NCBI GenBank assembly: GCA_001898935.1
Contig: MKVT01000019.1
Location: 1-64,000 of the forward strand
Direction: 5' to 3'
Source: Paludibacter sp. 47-17
Lineage (GTDB): Bacteria > Bacteroidota > Bacteroidia > Bacteroidales > Paludibacteraceae
Length of the DNA: 64,000 nucleotides
Position numbers and translations under genes: made by a program. This document shows positions 9,127 through 22,700 of this stretch, piece by piece. Position 1 is the stretch's first letter; each line of letters begins with the position of its first letter. The notes under the pieces are model-generated. The model was given only the letters and a program-made list of their open reading frames with translations. It was not told the DNA's origin and ran no database searches.

Positions 9127-11811
9127 ATGAAACACCTCTTTCTTTTGGCATTCTTAGCAGTGAGCACAGCTGCCTTCAACCAAAACGGCGCAATCCTCAT
9201 CACCGAATTTATGGCGGTTAATTCCAACGGCATCACCGACGAAGACGGACAACGATCGGACTGGATAGAGATTTACAACAATACTGCAGCAACCATCGAT
9301 CTGGCCGGATGGTCGCTCACCGACAAGGCCGACAACCTGCGTAAATGGATTTTCCCATCGGTAATGCTGGAGAAAAACAGTTACCTGATCGTATTTGCCT
9401 CCGAAAAAAACCGCCTGGATCCATCCGGGAAACTGCATACCAACTTTAAACTTTCCGGTTCGGGCGAATACCTGGCGGTGTGCACGCCCGAAGCGGCCGT
9501 TTCGCATGCGTATACACCAGCTTACCCGGGTCAGCGGAAGGATGTATCGTACGGCTTATATCACCAACAAGAAGTTTTTTTCGACACTCCAACCCCCGGC
9601 GCCGAGAACACAGCCGGCTCGGCTCCTTTTGCCCCGGTGTTTAGTGTCACCAGAGGTTATTACGACACTCCCTTCACCGTGGAACTGGGAGTAGCCGGCG
9701 GCCAGGGAACCGTGTATTACACCACCGACGGCACCCGTCCCACCGCTACCACCGGCAAAGCCTATACTGCGCCGGTTAGCATCGCCACTACTACGCCTTT
9801 GAGCGCCGTAGTGATCAACGCTGCAGGCATCAGCAGCGAAGTGGTAACCCACACCTACCTTTTTCTGCAGGATGTAATCAAACAGCCCAAAGCGCCGGCA
9901 GGGTATCCCACCGACTGGAAAGAATCGGATGCCGGAAGCTCCATCACGGCCGATTACGAAATGGATCCGCGTGTTACCGGAAATCCGGCCTATGCGTCGC
10001 GCATGGAGGCCTCGCTGAAATCGCTGCCGGTAATGCATATCGTAACCACGCCCGGCAATCTGTTTTCGAACGTCGAAAATGCCACTACCGGCGGAATTTA
10101 CATCTTTACGGGCCTGCCTCACACCGAAAGCAAAAGCTGGTCGAGGCCTACTTCGGTGGAATATTTCGATCCCGAAAACGAGCAGGAATTTCAGATCAAC
10201 TGCCGGCTGCAACTCCACGGCGGCAACAGCCGCCGGCCCACCAACAGTCCTAAACACGGATTCGAACTCAAATTCACTTCCGCCTACGGACCTTCGAAAC
10301 TTAATTTCGACATCTTCCGCGAGAAAGGAAGCGCGAAAGAATTCAACTCGCTCATTTTGAGAGCCGGATACAACAACACCTGGGTGAAAAATGCGGCGGC
10401 ACAACAAGTGCTCGGCCAGTATCTTCAGGATCCGTTTGCAAAGACCACCCAGCTGGACATGGGACAGGTGGGGCCCCGCGAACGCTTTGTACATCTCTAC
10501 CTGAACGGATTGTACTGGGGTGTTTACAACCTGGCCGAAGAAATTGACAAAGACTTTATGGAATCGTATTTCGGCGGCAGCGATGCCGATTACGATGTGG
10601 TAAAAGAGCAACAAACCACCACACCGACCGATGGAACGATGGCAGCCTGGAACAACCTGAAATCGCAGATCACAGGCGTGGGCTCCTCAATGGCCAATTA
10701 TTTCAAGATACAGGGCCGGAATGCCGACGGTAGCGTGAACAGCTCGTACCCTAACCTGCTCGATGTGGACAATTACATCGACTACATGCTGATCAATTAT
10801 TATATCGGCAACAAGGACTGGGATAAAAACAACTGGGCGGTGGGCCGGAACCGGGTAAGGAACAACGAAGGATTCCGCTTTTTCTGCTGGGATGCCGAAA
10901 CTTCGATGGTGGCGCTTACCGACAATCTGATCATTACCGGCACCTCGGGCAACCCGGCTGCATTTATGCAGTACCTGAAAAAGAACTCCGAATTTAAAGT
11001 AAAGATTGCCGACCGGATCAAGCAGCTGATGTTGGATCCGGGAGGGGCGCTTACACCAGCCGAAATTGCCAGACGGTATGATGCGCTGGCCGATGAAATC
11101 GAACTGGCGATGATCAGCGAATCGGCGCGGTGGAGCGACTGGTACACACCCTATACTCCTTATACGCTGAACGACCATTGGTTGCCTCGCAAGAACGACC
11201 TGATGACCAATTATTTCCCGCAGCGAACCGATGTCCTGTTGTCGCAACTCAAGGCGGCAGCGTTGTATCCTTCGGTTGATGCGCCGGTGTTTTCGCATGC
11301 CGGCGGAACATATTCCGAAGCGCTGAATCTACAGATCAGCGGCACGGGAGGAAGCATTTATTACACCACCGACGGAAGCGATCCGCGGGTAGCCGTTACA
11401 GGAGCAGTGGCGGGCAACAGTTACTCATCGGCCCTTCGTCTGGCCACCAACACTACGGTAAAAGCTCGTGTGAAAAGCAGCAGCGAATGGTCGGCCCTCA
11501 GCGAAGCCAGTTATATTTTCAACTCCGTCAACGGTATCGACGATCAGCCGGCACTTGCGGCGGTTTACACGGCCTGGCCCAATCCTTTCTCCGACGAAAT
11601 CCGCATCCGGGCAAGTCTGCCGGTGGGAGGTGAATTGACAGTCGATGTGTATAGTGTGGACGGACGCAGAATCACCCGGCTGTATGAAGGAGTGGCCGCC
11701 AGCGGCGACACGGAGATGGTGCTTGTGGGAGAGGGGTTGCAGAACGGCGTTTATTTGTGCAGGATGGTGTATGCCGGAACAGTGACAGTGCTGAAAGTGG
11801 TTAAGCGGTAA
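9127..11811 (+). CDS. Secreted lamin-tail / CotH-kinase protein with T9SS sorting domain
   Basis: Signal peptide at residues 1-17. Domains in order: lamin-tail domain at about 20-120 ('ILITEFMAVN', 'WIEIYNN', 'LAGWSLTD'); a chitobiase C-terminal-like repeat at about 170-245 ('TVYYTTDGTRPT'); a CotH-type kinase-like domain at about 300-690 ('LQLHGGNSRR', 'HGFELKF', 'LILRAGYNN'); a second chitobiase-like repeat at about 718-800 ('SIYYTTDGSDP'); and a type A T9SS domain from about 817, ending in 'VLKVVKR'. CotH is a protein kinase in Bacillus spore coats; homologues in secreted Bacteroidota proteins are mostly uncharacterised. At 894 residues it is one of the larger T9SS cargos here. It lies between hydrolase genes and reads the same way, so it may be a surface glycan-handling or scaffold protein. 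Domain calls are firm; the function is open. Confidence 0.85.
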   Translation: MKHLFLLAFLAVSTAAFNQNGAILITEFMAVNSNGITDEDGQRSDWIEIYNNTAATIDLAGWSLTDKADNLRKWIFPSVMLEKNSYLIVFASEKNRLDPSGKLHTNFKLSGSGEYLAVCTPEAAVSHAYTPAYPGQRKDVSYGLYHQQEVFFDTPTPGAENTAGSAPFAPVFSVTRGYYDTPFTVELGVAGGQGTVYYTTDGTRPTATTGKAYTAPVSIATTTPLSAVVINAAGISSEVVTHTYLFLQDVIKQPKAPAGYPTDWKESDAGSSITADYEMDPRVTGNPAYASRMEASLKSLPVMHIVTTPGNLFSNVENATTGGIYIFTGLPHTESKSWSRPTSVEYFDPENEQEFQINCRLQLHGGNSRRPTNSPKHGFELKFTSAYGPSKLNFDIFREKGSAKEFNSLILRAGYNNTWVKNAAAQQVLGQYLQDPFAKTTQLDMGQVGPRERFVHLYLNGLYWGVYNLAEEIDKDFMESYFGGSDADYDVVKEQQTTTPTDGTMAAWNNLKSQITGVGSSMANYFKIQGRNADGSVNSSYPNLLDVDNYIDYMLINYYIGNKDWDKNNWAVGRNRVRNNEGFRFFCWDAETSMVALTDNLIITGTSGNPAAFMQYLKKNSEFKVKIADRIKQLMLDPGGALTPAEIARRYDALADEIELAMISESARWSDWYTPYTPYTLNDHWLPRKNDLMTNYFPQRTDVLLSQLKAAALYPSVDAPVFSHAGGTYSEALNLQISGTGGSIYYTTDGSDPRVAVTGAVAGNSYSSALRLATNTTVKARVKSSSEWSALSEASYIFNSVNGIDDQPALAAVYTAWPNPFSDEIRIRASLPVGGELTVDVYSVDGRRITRLYEGVAASGDTEMVLVGEGLQNGVYLCRMVYAGTVTVLKVVKR

Positions 11812-11818
11812 AAATTGA

Positions 11819-15247
<3,429 letters not shown>

Positions 15248-15260
15248 ACTACTACATAAG

Positions 15261-16160
15261 ATGTCAAAACTAAAAGGAATTGTGCCGCCGCTGGTGACAC
15301 CGCTTATCAACAACACCACCATCGACACCGAAGGACTCGAACGGCTCATCGAACATGTTATCGCGGGAGGAGTACACGGAATTTTCATCCTGGGCACCAC
15401 CGGCGAAGCGCAAAGCATCAGCGTGGAGCTGCGCCACGAAATGATACGGCAGTCGGCGAAAATCCTCGACAGGCGCGTACCTTTGCTGGTCGGCATTTCG
15501 GACACCTCGCTCGAGGACAGCCTGTCGCTCGCACGCCTGGCAGCCGACTCGGGAGCCGATGCGGTGGTTTCGGCCCCGCCCTACTATTTTGCAACCGGAC
15601 AGGCGGAGTTGGCCGAGTTTTACGAACAACTGATTCCGGAACTTCCCTTGCCTGTCTTTCTGTACAATATGCCTACTCATACCAAGGTGTCGTTTGCACC
15701 GGCCACTATCCGTCGCATTGCCGCGCATCCGAAGGTAATCGGGTTTAAAGACAGTTCGGGAAGCGGGAGTTATTTTCAATCGGTAATGTATGCGATGCGC
15801 GACCGCGACGACTTCGCACTCTTCGTAGGGCCGGAAGAAATGATGGCCGAATCGGTATTGCTGGGTGCCGACGGCGGTGTCAACGGAGGAGCCAATATCT
15901 TCCCCTCCTTATATGTAGCTTTGTACAATGCCGCGGTAGCAAAAGACGTGGACAAGGTGCGCGAGTTGCATCGGAAGGTAATGCAGATCAGTGCCACCCT
16001 CTACACGGTAGGCAGTTACGGATCCAGTTATCTCAAAGGAGTAAAAACAGCCTTGTCGGAGCTGGGCATATGCAACGATTTTCTGGCTGCTCCGTTTAAT
16101 AAGTTTGATGAAGCCCACAAGGAGAAGATACGAACTGCGCTGACGGAATTAGCCCGCTGA
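15261..16160 (+). CDS. DapA-family aldolase (dihydrodipicolinate synthase / N-acetylneuraminate lyase family)
   Basis: The 299-residue protein from the ATG at 15261, 13 bases after the LacZ stop, has the usual length of the family; a longer frame starting at 15225 would overlap the LacZ gene and is rejected. It shows 'GIVPPLVTPL', 'GTTGEA', Tyr135 in 'YNMP', and Lys163 in 'IGFKDSSG' as the Schiff-base lysine. The family cleaves or makes 2-keto acids: dihydrodipicolinate, N-acetylneuraminate, or 2-keto-3-deoxy sugar acids. The neighbours are glycoside hydrolases and a sugar-type symporter, so breakdown of a 2-keto-3-deoxy sugar acid or a sialic-acid-like compound is more likely than lysine biosynthesis. 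Cytoplasmic, no signal peptide. Confidence 0.85.
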   Translation: MSKLKGIVPPLVTPLINNTTIDTEGLERLIEHVIAGGVHGIFILGTTGEAQSISVELRHEMIRQSAKILDRRVPLLVGISDTSLEDSLSLARLAADSGADAVVSAPPYYFATGQAELAEFYEQLIPELPLPVFLYNMPTHTKVSFAPATIRRIAAHPKVIGFKDSSGSGSYFQSVMYAMRDRDDFALFVGPEEMMAESVLLGADGGVNGGANIFPSLYVALYNAAVAKDVDKVRELHRKVMQISATLYTVGSYGSSYLKGVKTALSELGICNDFLAAPFNKFDEAHKEKIRTALTELAR

Positions 16161-16263
16161 TTGCAGGGCAGTTACCTACGAAAACCCTGATACCGGCGGC
16201 TTCACTGCGTTCAGCCTGACAATAGCTTTCGCACAGTACTTTATATTCTAAATTCATAGCATT

Positions 16264-17745
16264 ATGCCTTTATTCGATCTTCTTGTATTCATCGTTTTCA
16301 CCCTCGGCACCGTGCTGTTTGGCGGAAGTTTCGTTCGTAAAAACAAAAATGCCGCCGATTACACCAGCGGAAGCGGGAGTATGCCCGGATTCGTGGTGGG
16401 GATGTCGGTATTCGCCACCTACGTAAGCAGCATCAGTTTTCTGGCCTTACCCGGCAATGCCTATGCAGGCAACTGGAATTCGCTGGTATTTAGCTTCACC
16501 ATTCCCCTGGCAGCTATCGTGGCCGCCCGTTTTTTTGTACCCTTCTATCGCACCATCGAAAGTGTATCGGCTTATAGTTTTCTCGAAACCCGATTCGGCT
16601 ATTGGGCCCGGGCCTATGCGGCTATTTGTTATCTGCTCACGCAGGTAGCCCGAATCGGCTCGGTAATGTTCCTGATGGCGCTGCCGCTGCATACTTTGCT
16701 GGGCTGGAGCGTGAGCGGCATCATTCTGTTTACCGGAATTGCCGTTATTTTATATTCGATGATGGGAGGTATCAAAGCGGTGATCTGGACCGACGCCATA
16801 CAAGGCACCATTCTGATTATCGGCGCATTGGCCTGTGCGATTATTCTACTGGTTGAAATTCCGGGAGGTATTACCGAGTTGATCGAAAAAGGAAGGGCGG
16901 CTGGAAAATTCTCGTTGGGCTCCTTTGGCGCCGAACTCCATACTTCCACGTTTTGGGTAATGATTTTATACGGGACCTTCATCAATCTTCAGAATTTCGG
17001 CATCGATCAAAACTATATTCAGCGCTATAAATCGGCCAAAGACCTGAAAAGTGCCCGTTTTTCGGCTTTGTTCGGCGGATTGCTGTACCTGCCCGTCAGT
17101 TTCTTGTTTTTTATCATCGGTACCGCTCTGTTCGTATTTTACCAAAGCACTCCCCTGCCCCCGGATATCGCCAGCGATCAGGTTTTTCCGTATTTTATCG
17201 TGAAGGTATTGCCCGATGGAGCCACCGGTTTACTTATTGCAGCGATCTTTGCAGCAGGGATGAGCACCGTTTCGACCAGCATCAACAGTTCGGCAACCGT
17301 AATTTTCACCGATTTTATTACAAGGAAGCACGAAAAGGCCGCGTCCGACACGGCGATCACTCCACGGGGGAGAATGACCGAAGCAAAGCAGCTGAAAATA
17401 CTTCGCATCGCCTCTCTTCTCACCGGCCTCGCCGGGGTGGGTGTAGCCCTGGCCATGATGTCGGTAAAAAGCGCCCTCGATGCCTGGTGGAGCCTGGCCG
17501 GCATTTTCAGCGGCGGCATGCTCGGTTTATTCCTGCTGGGCTACCTGAGTCGCAAAGTGCGGAGCTGGCAGGCCATGGTAGGCGTAACCGTCGGAGTGCT
17601 GCTCATCGGCTGGATGAGCCTGAGCGGACAAACCCTGCTGCACAGTTACCTGACAACGGTGCTCGGAACGACAATCATCGTGGTAGTGGGCCTGGTATTG
17701 TTCCGGTTAACGGTGAAAAATCCGGCTGCCGATTTTTTAAAATAA
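16264..17745 (+). CDS. Sodium:solute symporter (SSS family)
   Basis: A 493-residue inner-membrane protein with about 13 hydrophobic segments. The N-terminal 'FGGSFVRKNKNAADYTSGSG', the 'ATYVSSISFLALPGNAYAGNW' segment of TM2 and the 'AGMSTVSTSINSSATV' segment are typical of the sodium:solute symporter family (SglT, PanF, sialic acid carriers). It probably imports the monosaccharide or sugar acid released by the upstream hydrolases using a sodium gradient. It is separated from the aldolase gene by 103 bases with no clear signal. The stop lies 5 bases before the -33 element of the next operon's promoter, so this is the last gene of the block. Confidence 0.88.
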   Translation: MPLFDLLVFIVFTLGTVLFGGSFVRKNKNAADYTSGSGSMPGFVVGMSVFATYVSSISFLALPGNAYAGNWNSLVFSFTIPLAAIVAARFFVPFYRTIESVSAYSFLETRFGYWARAYAAICYLLTQVARIGSVMFLMALPLHTLLGWSVSGIILFTGIAVILYSMMGGIKAVIWTDAIQGTILIIGALACAIILLVEIPGGITELIEKGRAAGKFSLGSFGAELHTSTFWVMILYGTFINLQNFGIDQNYIQRYKSAKDLKSARFSALFGGLLYLPVSFLFFIIGTALFVFYQSTPLPPDIASDQVFPYFIVKVLPDGATGLLIAAIFAAGMSTVSTSINSSATVIFTDFITRKHEKAASDTAITPRGRMTEAKQLKILRIASLLTGLAGVGVALAMMSVKSALDAWWSLAGIFSGGMLGLFLLGYLSRKVRSWQAMVGVTVGVLLIGWMSLSGQTLLHSYLTTVLGTTIIVVVGLVLFRLTVKNPAADFLK

Positions 17746-17750
17746 ATTAT

Positions 17751-17781
17751 TTTGTGCGTCCCATCAAATTAAATATCTTTG
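17751..17781 (+). promoter_or_regulatory. Bacteroidota-type promoter of the sigma factor gene
   Basis: TTTG at 17751-17754, a 19-base spacer, then TATCTTTG at 17774-17781. This matches the known Bacteroidota primary promoter (TTTG, 19-21 bases, TAnnTTTG) at every defined position. The start codon of the ECF sigma gene is 55 bases after the -7 box. Confidence 0.75.
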
Positions 17782-17836
17782 TCTGCACTTTTCTGGAATT
17801 AATCACAAAATTGACATAAAAAATTTTCATTTGCAG

Positions 17837-18418
17837 ATGGATAACGATTCTGATTGGTTGAAGAAGATGTCCAAAGATGATATGGATGCTTTTTCGTATA
17901 TATTCAGAAAGTATTATAAGGATTTGGTTTTGTTCGGAGGAGCTTATCTGGCAAATAGACAAACATGCGAGGATATTGTTCAAAATATATTTTTACGATT
18001 GTGGGGTAACCGCAAAAATATCAGCATCGAAACTTCCTTAAAGTCATTTCTGTTAAAATCGGTTCAAAATGCATGTCTCGATGAGTTAAGACATAAAAAA
18101 ATCATAAGAACACATGAAACATACACAAAAACCTTCGGGACTACTTTTGACGTAGATACGGTCGATTATGTGCTTTATTCGGATTTACACAATCACTTAC
18201 TACACTCCTTGGATGAGCTACCTCACACGTATCGTGAGGTATTCGAAATGAATCGTTTTGAAGGTTTAACGTATAAAGAAATTGCAATCAAACTGGACGT
18301 TTCGGAAAGGACGGTCGAAGTACGTATCGGCAAAGCCTTAGCGTTATTACGACGGTACCTGAAAGAGTTTCTAAGCGTCTTGGTTTTTACCAGGTTGTTA
18401 AACTTAGTGAATTTATAG
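17837..18418 (+). CDS. ECF RNA polymerase sigma factor (Bacteroidota PUL type)
   Basis: 193 residues from the ATG at 17837; an in-frame TTG six bases earlier is less likely. Sigma region 2 covers about 10-85 ('FSYIFRKYYKDLVLFGGAYL', 'EDIVQNIFLRLW'), and region 4 about 120-180 ('LPHTYREVFEMNRFEGLTYKEIAIKLDVSERTVEVRIGKAL' forms a helix-turn-helix). It should direct RNA polymerase to the SusC/SusD genes downstream when released by the FecR protein encoded next, 72 bases on. It has its own well-formed promoter. Confidence 0.92.
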   Translation: MDNDSDWLKKMSKDDMDAFSYIFRKYYKDLVLFGGAYLANRQTCEDIVQNIFLRLWGNRKNISIETSLKSFLLKSVQNACLDELRHKKIIRTHETYTKTFGTTFDVDTVDYVLYSDLHNHLLHSLDELPHTYREVFEMNRFEGLTYKEIAIKLDVSERTVEVRIGKALALLRRYLKEFLSVLVFTRLLNLVNL

Positions 18419-18490
18419 ATGTAAAATTAATTCTGAAACGTCGTTAGATCGTAATTAAGGTTTAAAAGGACACAGGCAGTTGTTGGCAAA

Positions 18491-19525
18491 ATGCAGAACA
18501 TTGAAAAAATAATTATTAAATCATTTTCAGGAGAAATTACTCAGGAAGAGAAAACCCTGTTGAGAAATTGGTTGAATGCAGGCGATGAGAACGAACAATA
18601 TTATGCACAGTTAAAGAACATCTGGCAAGTATCGGGAGTGAAATTTACTCCCGACGAGATCGATGCTGAGAAAGCTGCAAATCTTGTTCTGGAAAAAATT
18701 AACAACAAGGCCTCCTTATCCCGGAACAGGAGCTTATCGCTATTAGTATGGTGGCAACGTGTTGCAGCCATCATCGTGTTACCGCTGTTGTTCGCATTGG
18801 TGTATTTACTCGGCAGCAAAGGATGGGCTGACGATACGGAGATGGTTTATCAGGAAGTTATGTCGCCGCCCGGCACCTGTTCGAAAGTCAAGCTGGCCGA
18901 CGGAACAACCGTTTGGCTGAACGCACAAAGCGTACTGAAATATCCTGTTGTTTTTCAGGAAGATAAACGAGAAGTCTTTCTTGCGGGCGAAGCCTATTTC
19001 GAAGTACGATCGGACAAACGACATCCATTTATTGTAAAAACAAAAGTGATGGATATCAAAGCGACCGGAACGGCATTCAATGTGGAGGCGTTTGATTCGG
19101 AAAACATCACAGCTGTGACCCTTATCGAGGGAAAGGTAAAGGTCAATATCAAAGGGCAGAAAGGGTTGGACATGACACCGAATCAACGTATCAGTTATGA
19201 CAACAAGATTGATTCGTATCATATCGAAACTGTAAATCCGTATAAATGGTATGCATGGAAAGACGGAGTGCTGATGTTCAGAGACGATCCGTTGGAATAT
19301 GTTTTCAAACGAATAGGATTGACCTATAACATCCATATCGAGGTCAAGGATAAGAAATTAGCCGAACACCCCTACCGGGCAACATTTGAAGGAGAATCGA
19401 TTGATGAAATTTTAAGACTGATAAAAATGACGGCTCCGATCGAATATGTTACCGAGGAGCGGATCATGACACAAAACGACTCGTACAGTAAAAGGAAAAT
19501 CGAAGTTTATAGGGTGAAAAAATAG
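18491..19525 (+). CDS. FecR-family anti-sigma factor
   Basis: 344 residues: a cytoplasmic N-terminal helical part (1-75) to hold the sigma factor, one membrane segment at about 78-101 ('VAAIIVLPLLFALVYLLG'), then a periplasmic FecR domain ('TCSKVKLADGTTVWLNAQSVLKYP', 'REVFLAGEAYFEV', 'PFIVKT') and a C-terminal DUF4974-like domain ('WKDGVLMFRDDPLEYVFKRI'). It should read the signal from the STN domain of the SusC receptor encoded at 19784 and release the sigma factor encoded upstream. A strong terminator follows the gene, so sigma/anti-sigma expression is separate from susC expression. Confidence 0.92.
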   Translation: MQNIEKIIIKSFSGEITQEEKTLLRNWLNAGDENEQYYAQLKNIWQVSGVKFTPDEIDAEKAANLVLEKINNKASLSRNRSLSLLVWWQRVAAIIVLPLLFALVYLLGSKGWADDTEMVYQEVMSPPGTCSKVKLADGTTVWLNAQSVLKYPVVFQEDKREVFLAGEAYFEVRSDKRHPFIVKTKVMDIKATGTAFNVEAFDSENITAVTLIEGKVKVNIKGQKGLDMTPNQRISYDNKIDSYHIETVNPYKWYAWKDGVLMFRDDPLEYVFKRIGLTYNIHIEVKDKKLAEHPYRATFEGESIDEILRLIKMTAPIEYVTEERIMTQNDSYSKRKIEVYRVKK

Positions 19526-19547
19526 ATTGAATCAGTATAAACAACCA

Positions 19548-19590
19548 GCCCACTCAAAAAAAATAATTTTTTTGATGTGGGCTTTTCTTT
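19548..19590 (+). terminator. Rho-independent terminator after fecR-like gene
   Basis: GCCCACTCAAAAAAAA (19548-19563) pairs with TTTTTTTGATGTGGGC (19567-19582) with one bulged base. A T-rich tail (TTTTCTTTT) follows. The form is classical and it separates the regulatory pair from susC. Confidence 0.8.
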
Positions 19591-19783
19591 TACAAACGTC
19601 TTTAAACCAGAGAGGATAAAAATGGTTTGTCAAAACCGGTTTATCATCCGCCAAAAAAACCAACATATAAATAATACCAATTACGCTTTATGACTACATC
19701 AACAGACCGTCCACCTCCCTAAACTCAGCTCTTATTACGCACTTCCAACTAATTAAATCGATCATCAATTTAAATCAGGATAT

Positions 19784-22700
19784 ATGAATTTAACACAACA
19801 AAAGTCCGCAATACACCAAAATCACATGTTAAACAAAGGGTCCTTTTTCAACTTTTTATCAATAACTTTTTTTCTGTGTTTGTTCCCGGTCTTCCATCCG
19901 GTGTATGCACAGGATGCTGAAAAACTCTCGATCAACGTAAAAAACACGTCGTTGGAGGAAGTTATGAATCTTATCGAAAGCCAATCGAAATACAGGTTTC
20001 TGTTTAATAAGCAACTGATCAATGTGAATCGTAAAGTCTCTGTCAACTACAACAGCAAAGATATTAAACCCATTCTGAGCCAGCTGTTCCGCAATACGCC
20101 CGACACCTTTAGCATCAACGGCAATCAAATTGTCCTCACTGTCAAGTCGGATAATGCGCAGAAAACAGCCCCTGTAAAAAAGATCGATATCTCCGGCAAG
20201 GTGGTGGATGTAAAAGGCGAGGGCTTTATCGGAGCAACCCTGAAAATCAAGGGAACTTCGTCGGGAACGGTAAGCAATGTCGATGGTTCCTTCGCACTTC
20301 GGGTCGACGAGAATGCTATTCTGATTGTGTCGTACATTGGGTACCTGACCCAGGAAATTAAGGTGAATGGGAAGAAAGTGTTCCGCATTGTAATGGAAGA
20401 GGATAAAAAGATGCTGGACGAGGTGGTGGTGGTGGGTTATGGTACGATGAAAAAAAGTGATCTGACAGGAGCTGTAAGTTCGGTAAAAACAGAGGATTTG
20501 ACCATTACTTCCGATGCTAGTATTGGTCAGTTGCTGAAAGGAAAAGCTGCCGGCGTCACCGCCATATCCACGAGCGCCCAACCCGGTGGAGGCGTCAGGA
20601 TATTAATCCGGGGTGCAGCCTCGATTGATGCAAGCAACGAACCGCTGTATGTCATTGACGGATTTCCGATCTCCAACGATTCGCCCGAACCCGGGAACGG
20701 CACCCAGTACTCCTACGGAAGCCGTAGTCATTTGAATTCGCTCAACCCCAATGACATTGAATCGATCGAGATCCTGAAGGATGCTTCGGCCACTGCCATA
20801 TATGGTGCCAGGGCTGCCAATGGCGTGGTACTTATCACCACTAAACGGGGTAAAAGCGGGTTGAAACTGAATTATAGCGGAAGCTATACCGCACAATACA
20901 TCGACAAGCCTTTTGAAGTGTACGATGCCACCAATTATATGATTCAAACGAATCAGATTCTCAGGGAACGATGGCTTCGCGAAAAAAAATTGTATCCGTA
21001 CGGAACAACCGATCCGTCGACTGTACCGGCATTTTCGGGACAGCGTTTCACGCAGGACCAAATCGACAATGCAGGGAAAGGTACTAACTGGTGGAATCAG
21101 ATCATGCGTCCGGGCAACGTGCAAAACCACAATGTATCCATTACGTTCGGTAACGAAAAAATGCGCTCGTATGTTTCGCTGGGGTTGTATAACAACAAGG
21201 GAGTTGTGCAGGGATCGGCTATCGAACGTATCTCGAGTAAAATAAATCTCGACTACACGATTAATAAATACCTACAAGCCGGGCTTTCGTATATGGGTGC
21301 TATTATCAATAATAATAACGTGCAGATGGGTGAAGGTGAATGGGGCGATTCCAATATGATTATGTCGGCATTGCTCTACGACCCCTCTGTGCCGATTAAA
21401 GATGAAGATGGCAACTACAGCGAGATGAGCTGGTACGCTAATTTGCCTAACCCCGTGTCGTACCAGGAAGTGAGTGATAAAACCAAACAAACCCGGAATC
21501 TGTCCAATTTTTATTTGCAGATCGAACCGGTTAAGAATATGCAGATTAAATCGTCGATAGGATATGACGGACAGTCGAGCGTCAGGGAGACCTATTTCCC
21601 GAAGGTATTCTTATTGGGAAAAAACAAAGACGGGCAAGCTTCCATAGGACAGGCCAGTCGCGAAGATATGCTTTTCAATACCGTAGCAACCTATACTTTT
21701 GATGTGGAAACAAAGCACAAAGTCGTTCTTATGGCGGGCTACGAATACCAACAGTTCAATGCTAACGGTCATTCGCTCGGTGCATCCGACTTTTTTACAG
21801 ATGCTTTTTTGTACAACAATATCGGTGTGGCAAATCAGGAAAAGTATGCCATCGGTTCTTACAGAAACAGAGAAGTACTGGCATCCTACTTCGGGCGGAT
21901 GAATTATAATTTTCTTGAAAGGTATTTGCTTACGCTCAACCTGCGTTACGATGGTAGCGATAAGTTCGGAAAAAACAACAAGTGGGGTTTTTTCCCGTCG
22001 GCCTCGGTAGGTTGGAGGCTTTCGGAAGAGAAATTCATGAAAGGGTTCGAACAGCTTTCGAACCTTAAAGTAAGGATCAGTTACGGACAAACAGGCAACA
22101 GTAGTATCGGCAGCAATGCCTTTGCATTTTACGATCCCAGTTCAAACCGTTTTGCCTTCGACAGTTCTCCCGTTACAGGCGTCGAATTGAGCCAAATCGA
22201 AAATAACGACCTGAAATGGGAGACAACAACGGAATTAAACCTGGGACTGGATTTCGGTTTTTTTAACAGTCGAATCTCCGGTAGTTTCGAATTTTTCAAC
22301 AAAACGATCAGCGATTTGCTGGGTTCCCGCGACCTACGTTCGTGGATGGTGGTTCCTACGGTATCGGCCAATCTGGGGCAAACCCAGAGTCGTGGTATTG
22401 AGTTAACTTTGAACACAGTTAACATAAAAACTCATGATTTTCAATGGAGTACCGATTTCACATTCACACGTTACCGCGACAGATGGAAAGAACGTAGCCC
22501 GGACGTGGTGCTGAGCCCATGGCAGAAAGTCGACGATCCTATTCGGGCCATTTACTATTGGCAAACCGACGGAATCATACAAATAGGAGAAACCGTCGAT
22601 CATATGCCGAACGCTGTTCCCGGCAATGCAAAAGTAAAGGATGTAAATGGATTTGATGAAAATATGAACTACACAGGTTATCCTGATGGAATCATCAATG

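Noticed and set aside
9556-10614. 352-residue frame on the - strand
   Set aside because: Antisense to the clear CotH/T9SS gene; no domain, and the sequence is low-quality as a protein.
16161-16263. Terminator or promoter between the aldolase and symporter genes
   Set aside because: No stable hairpin and no TAnnTTTG box found; the genes are probably one transcript.
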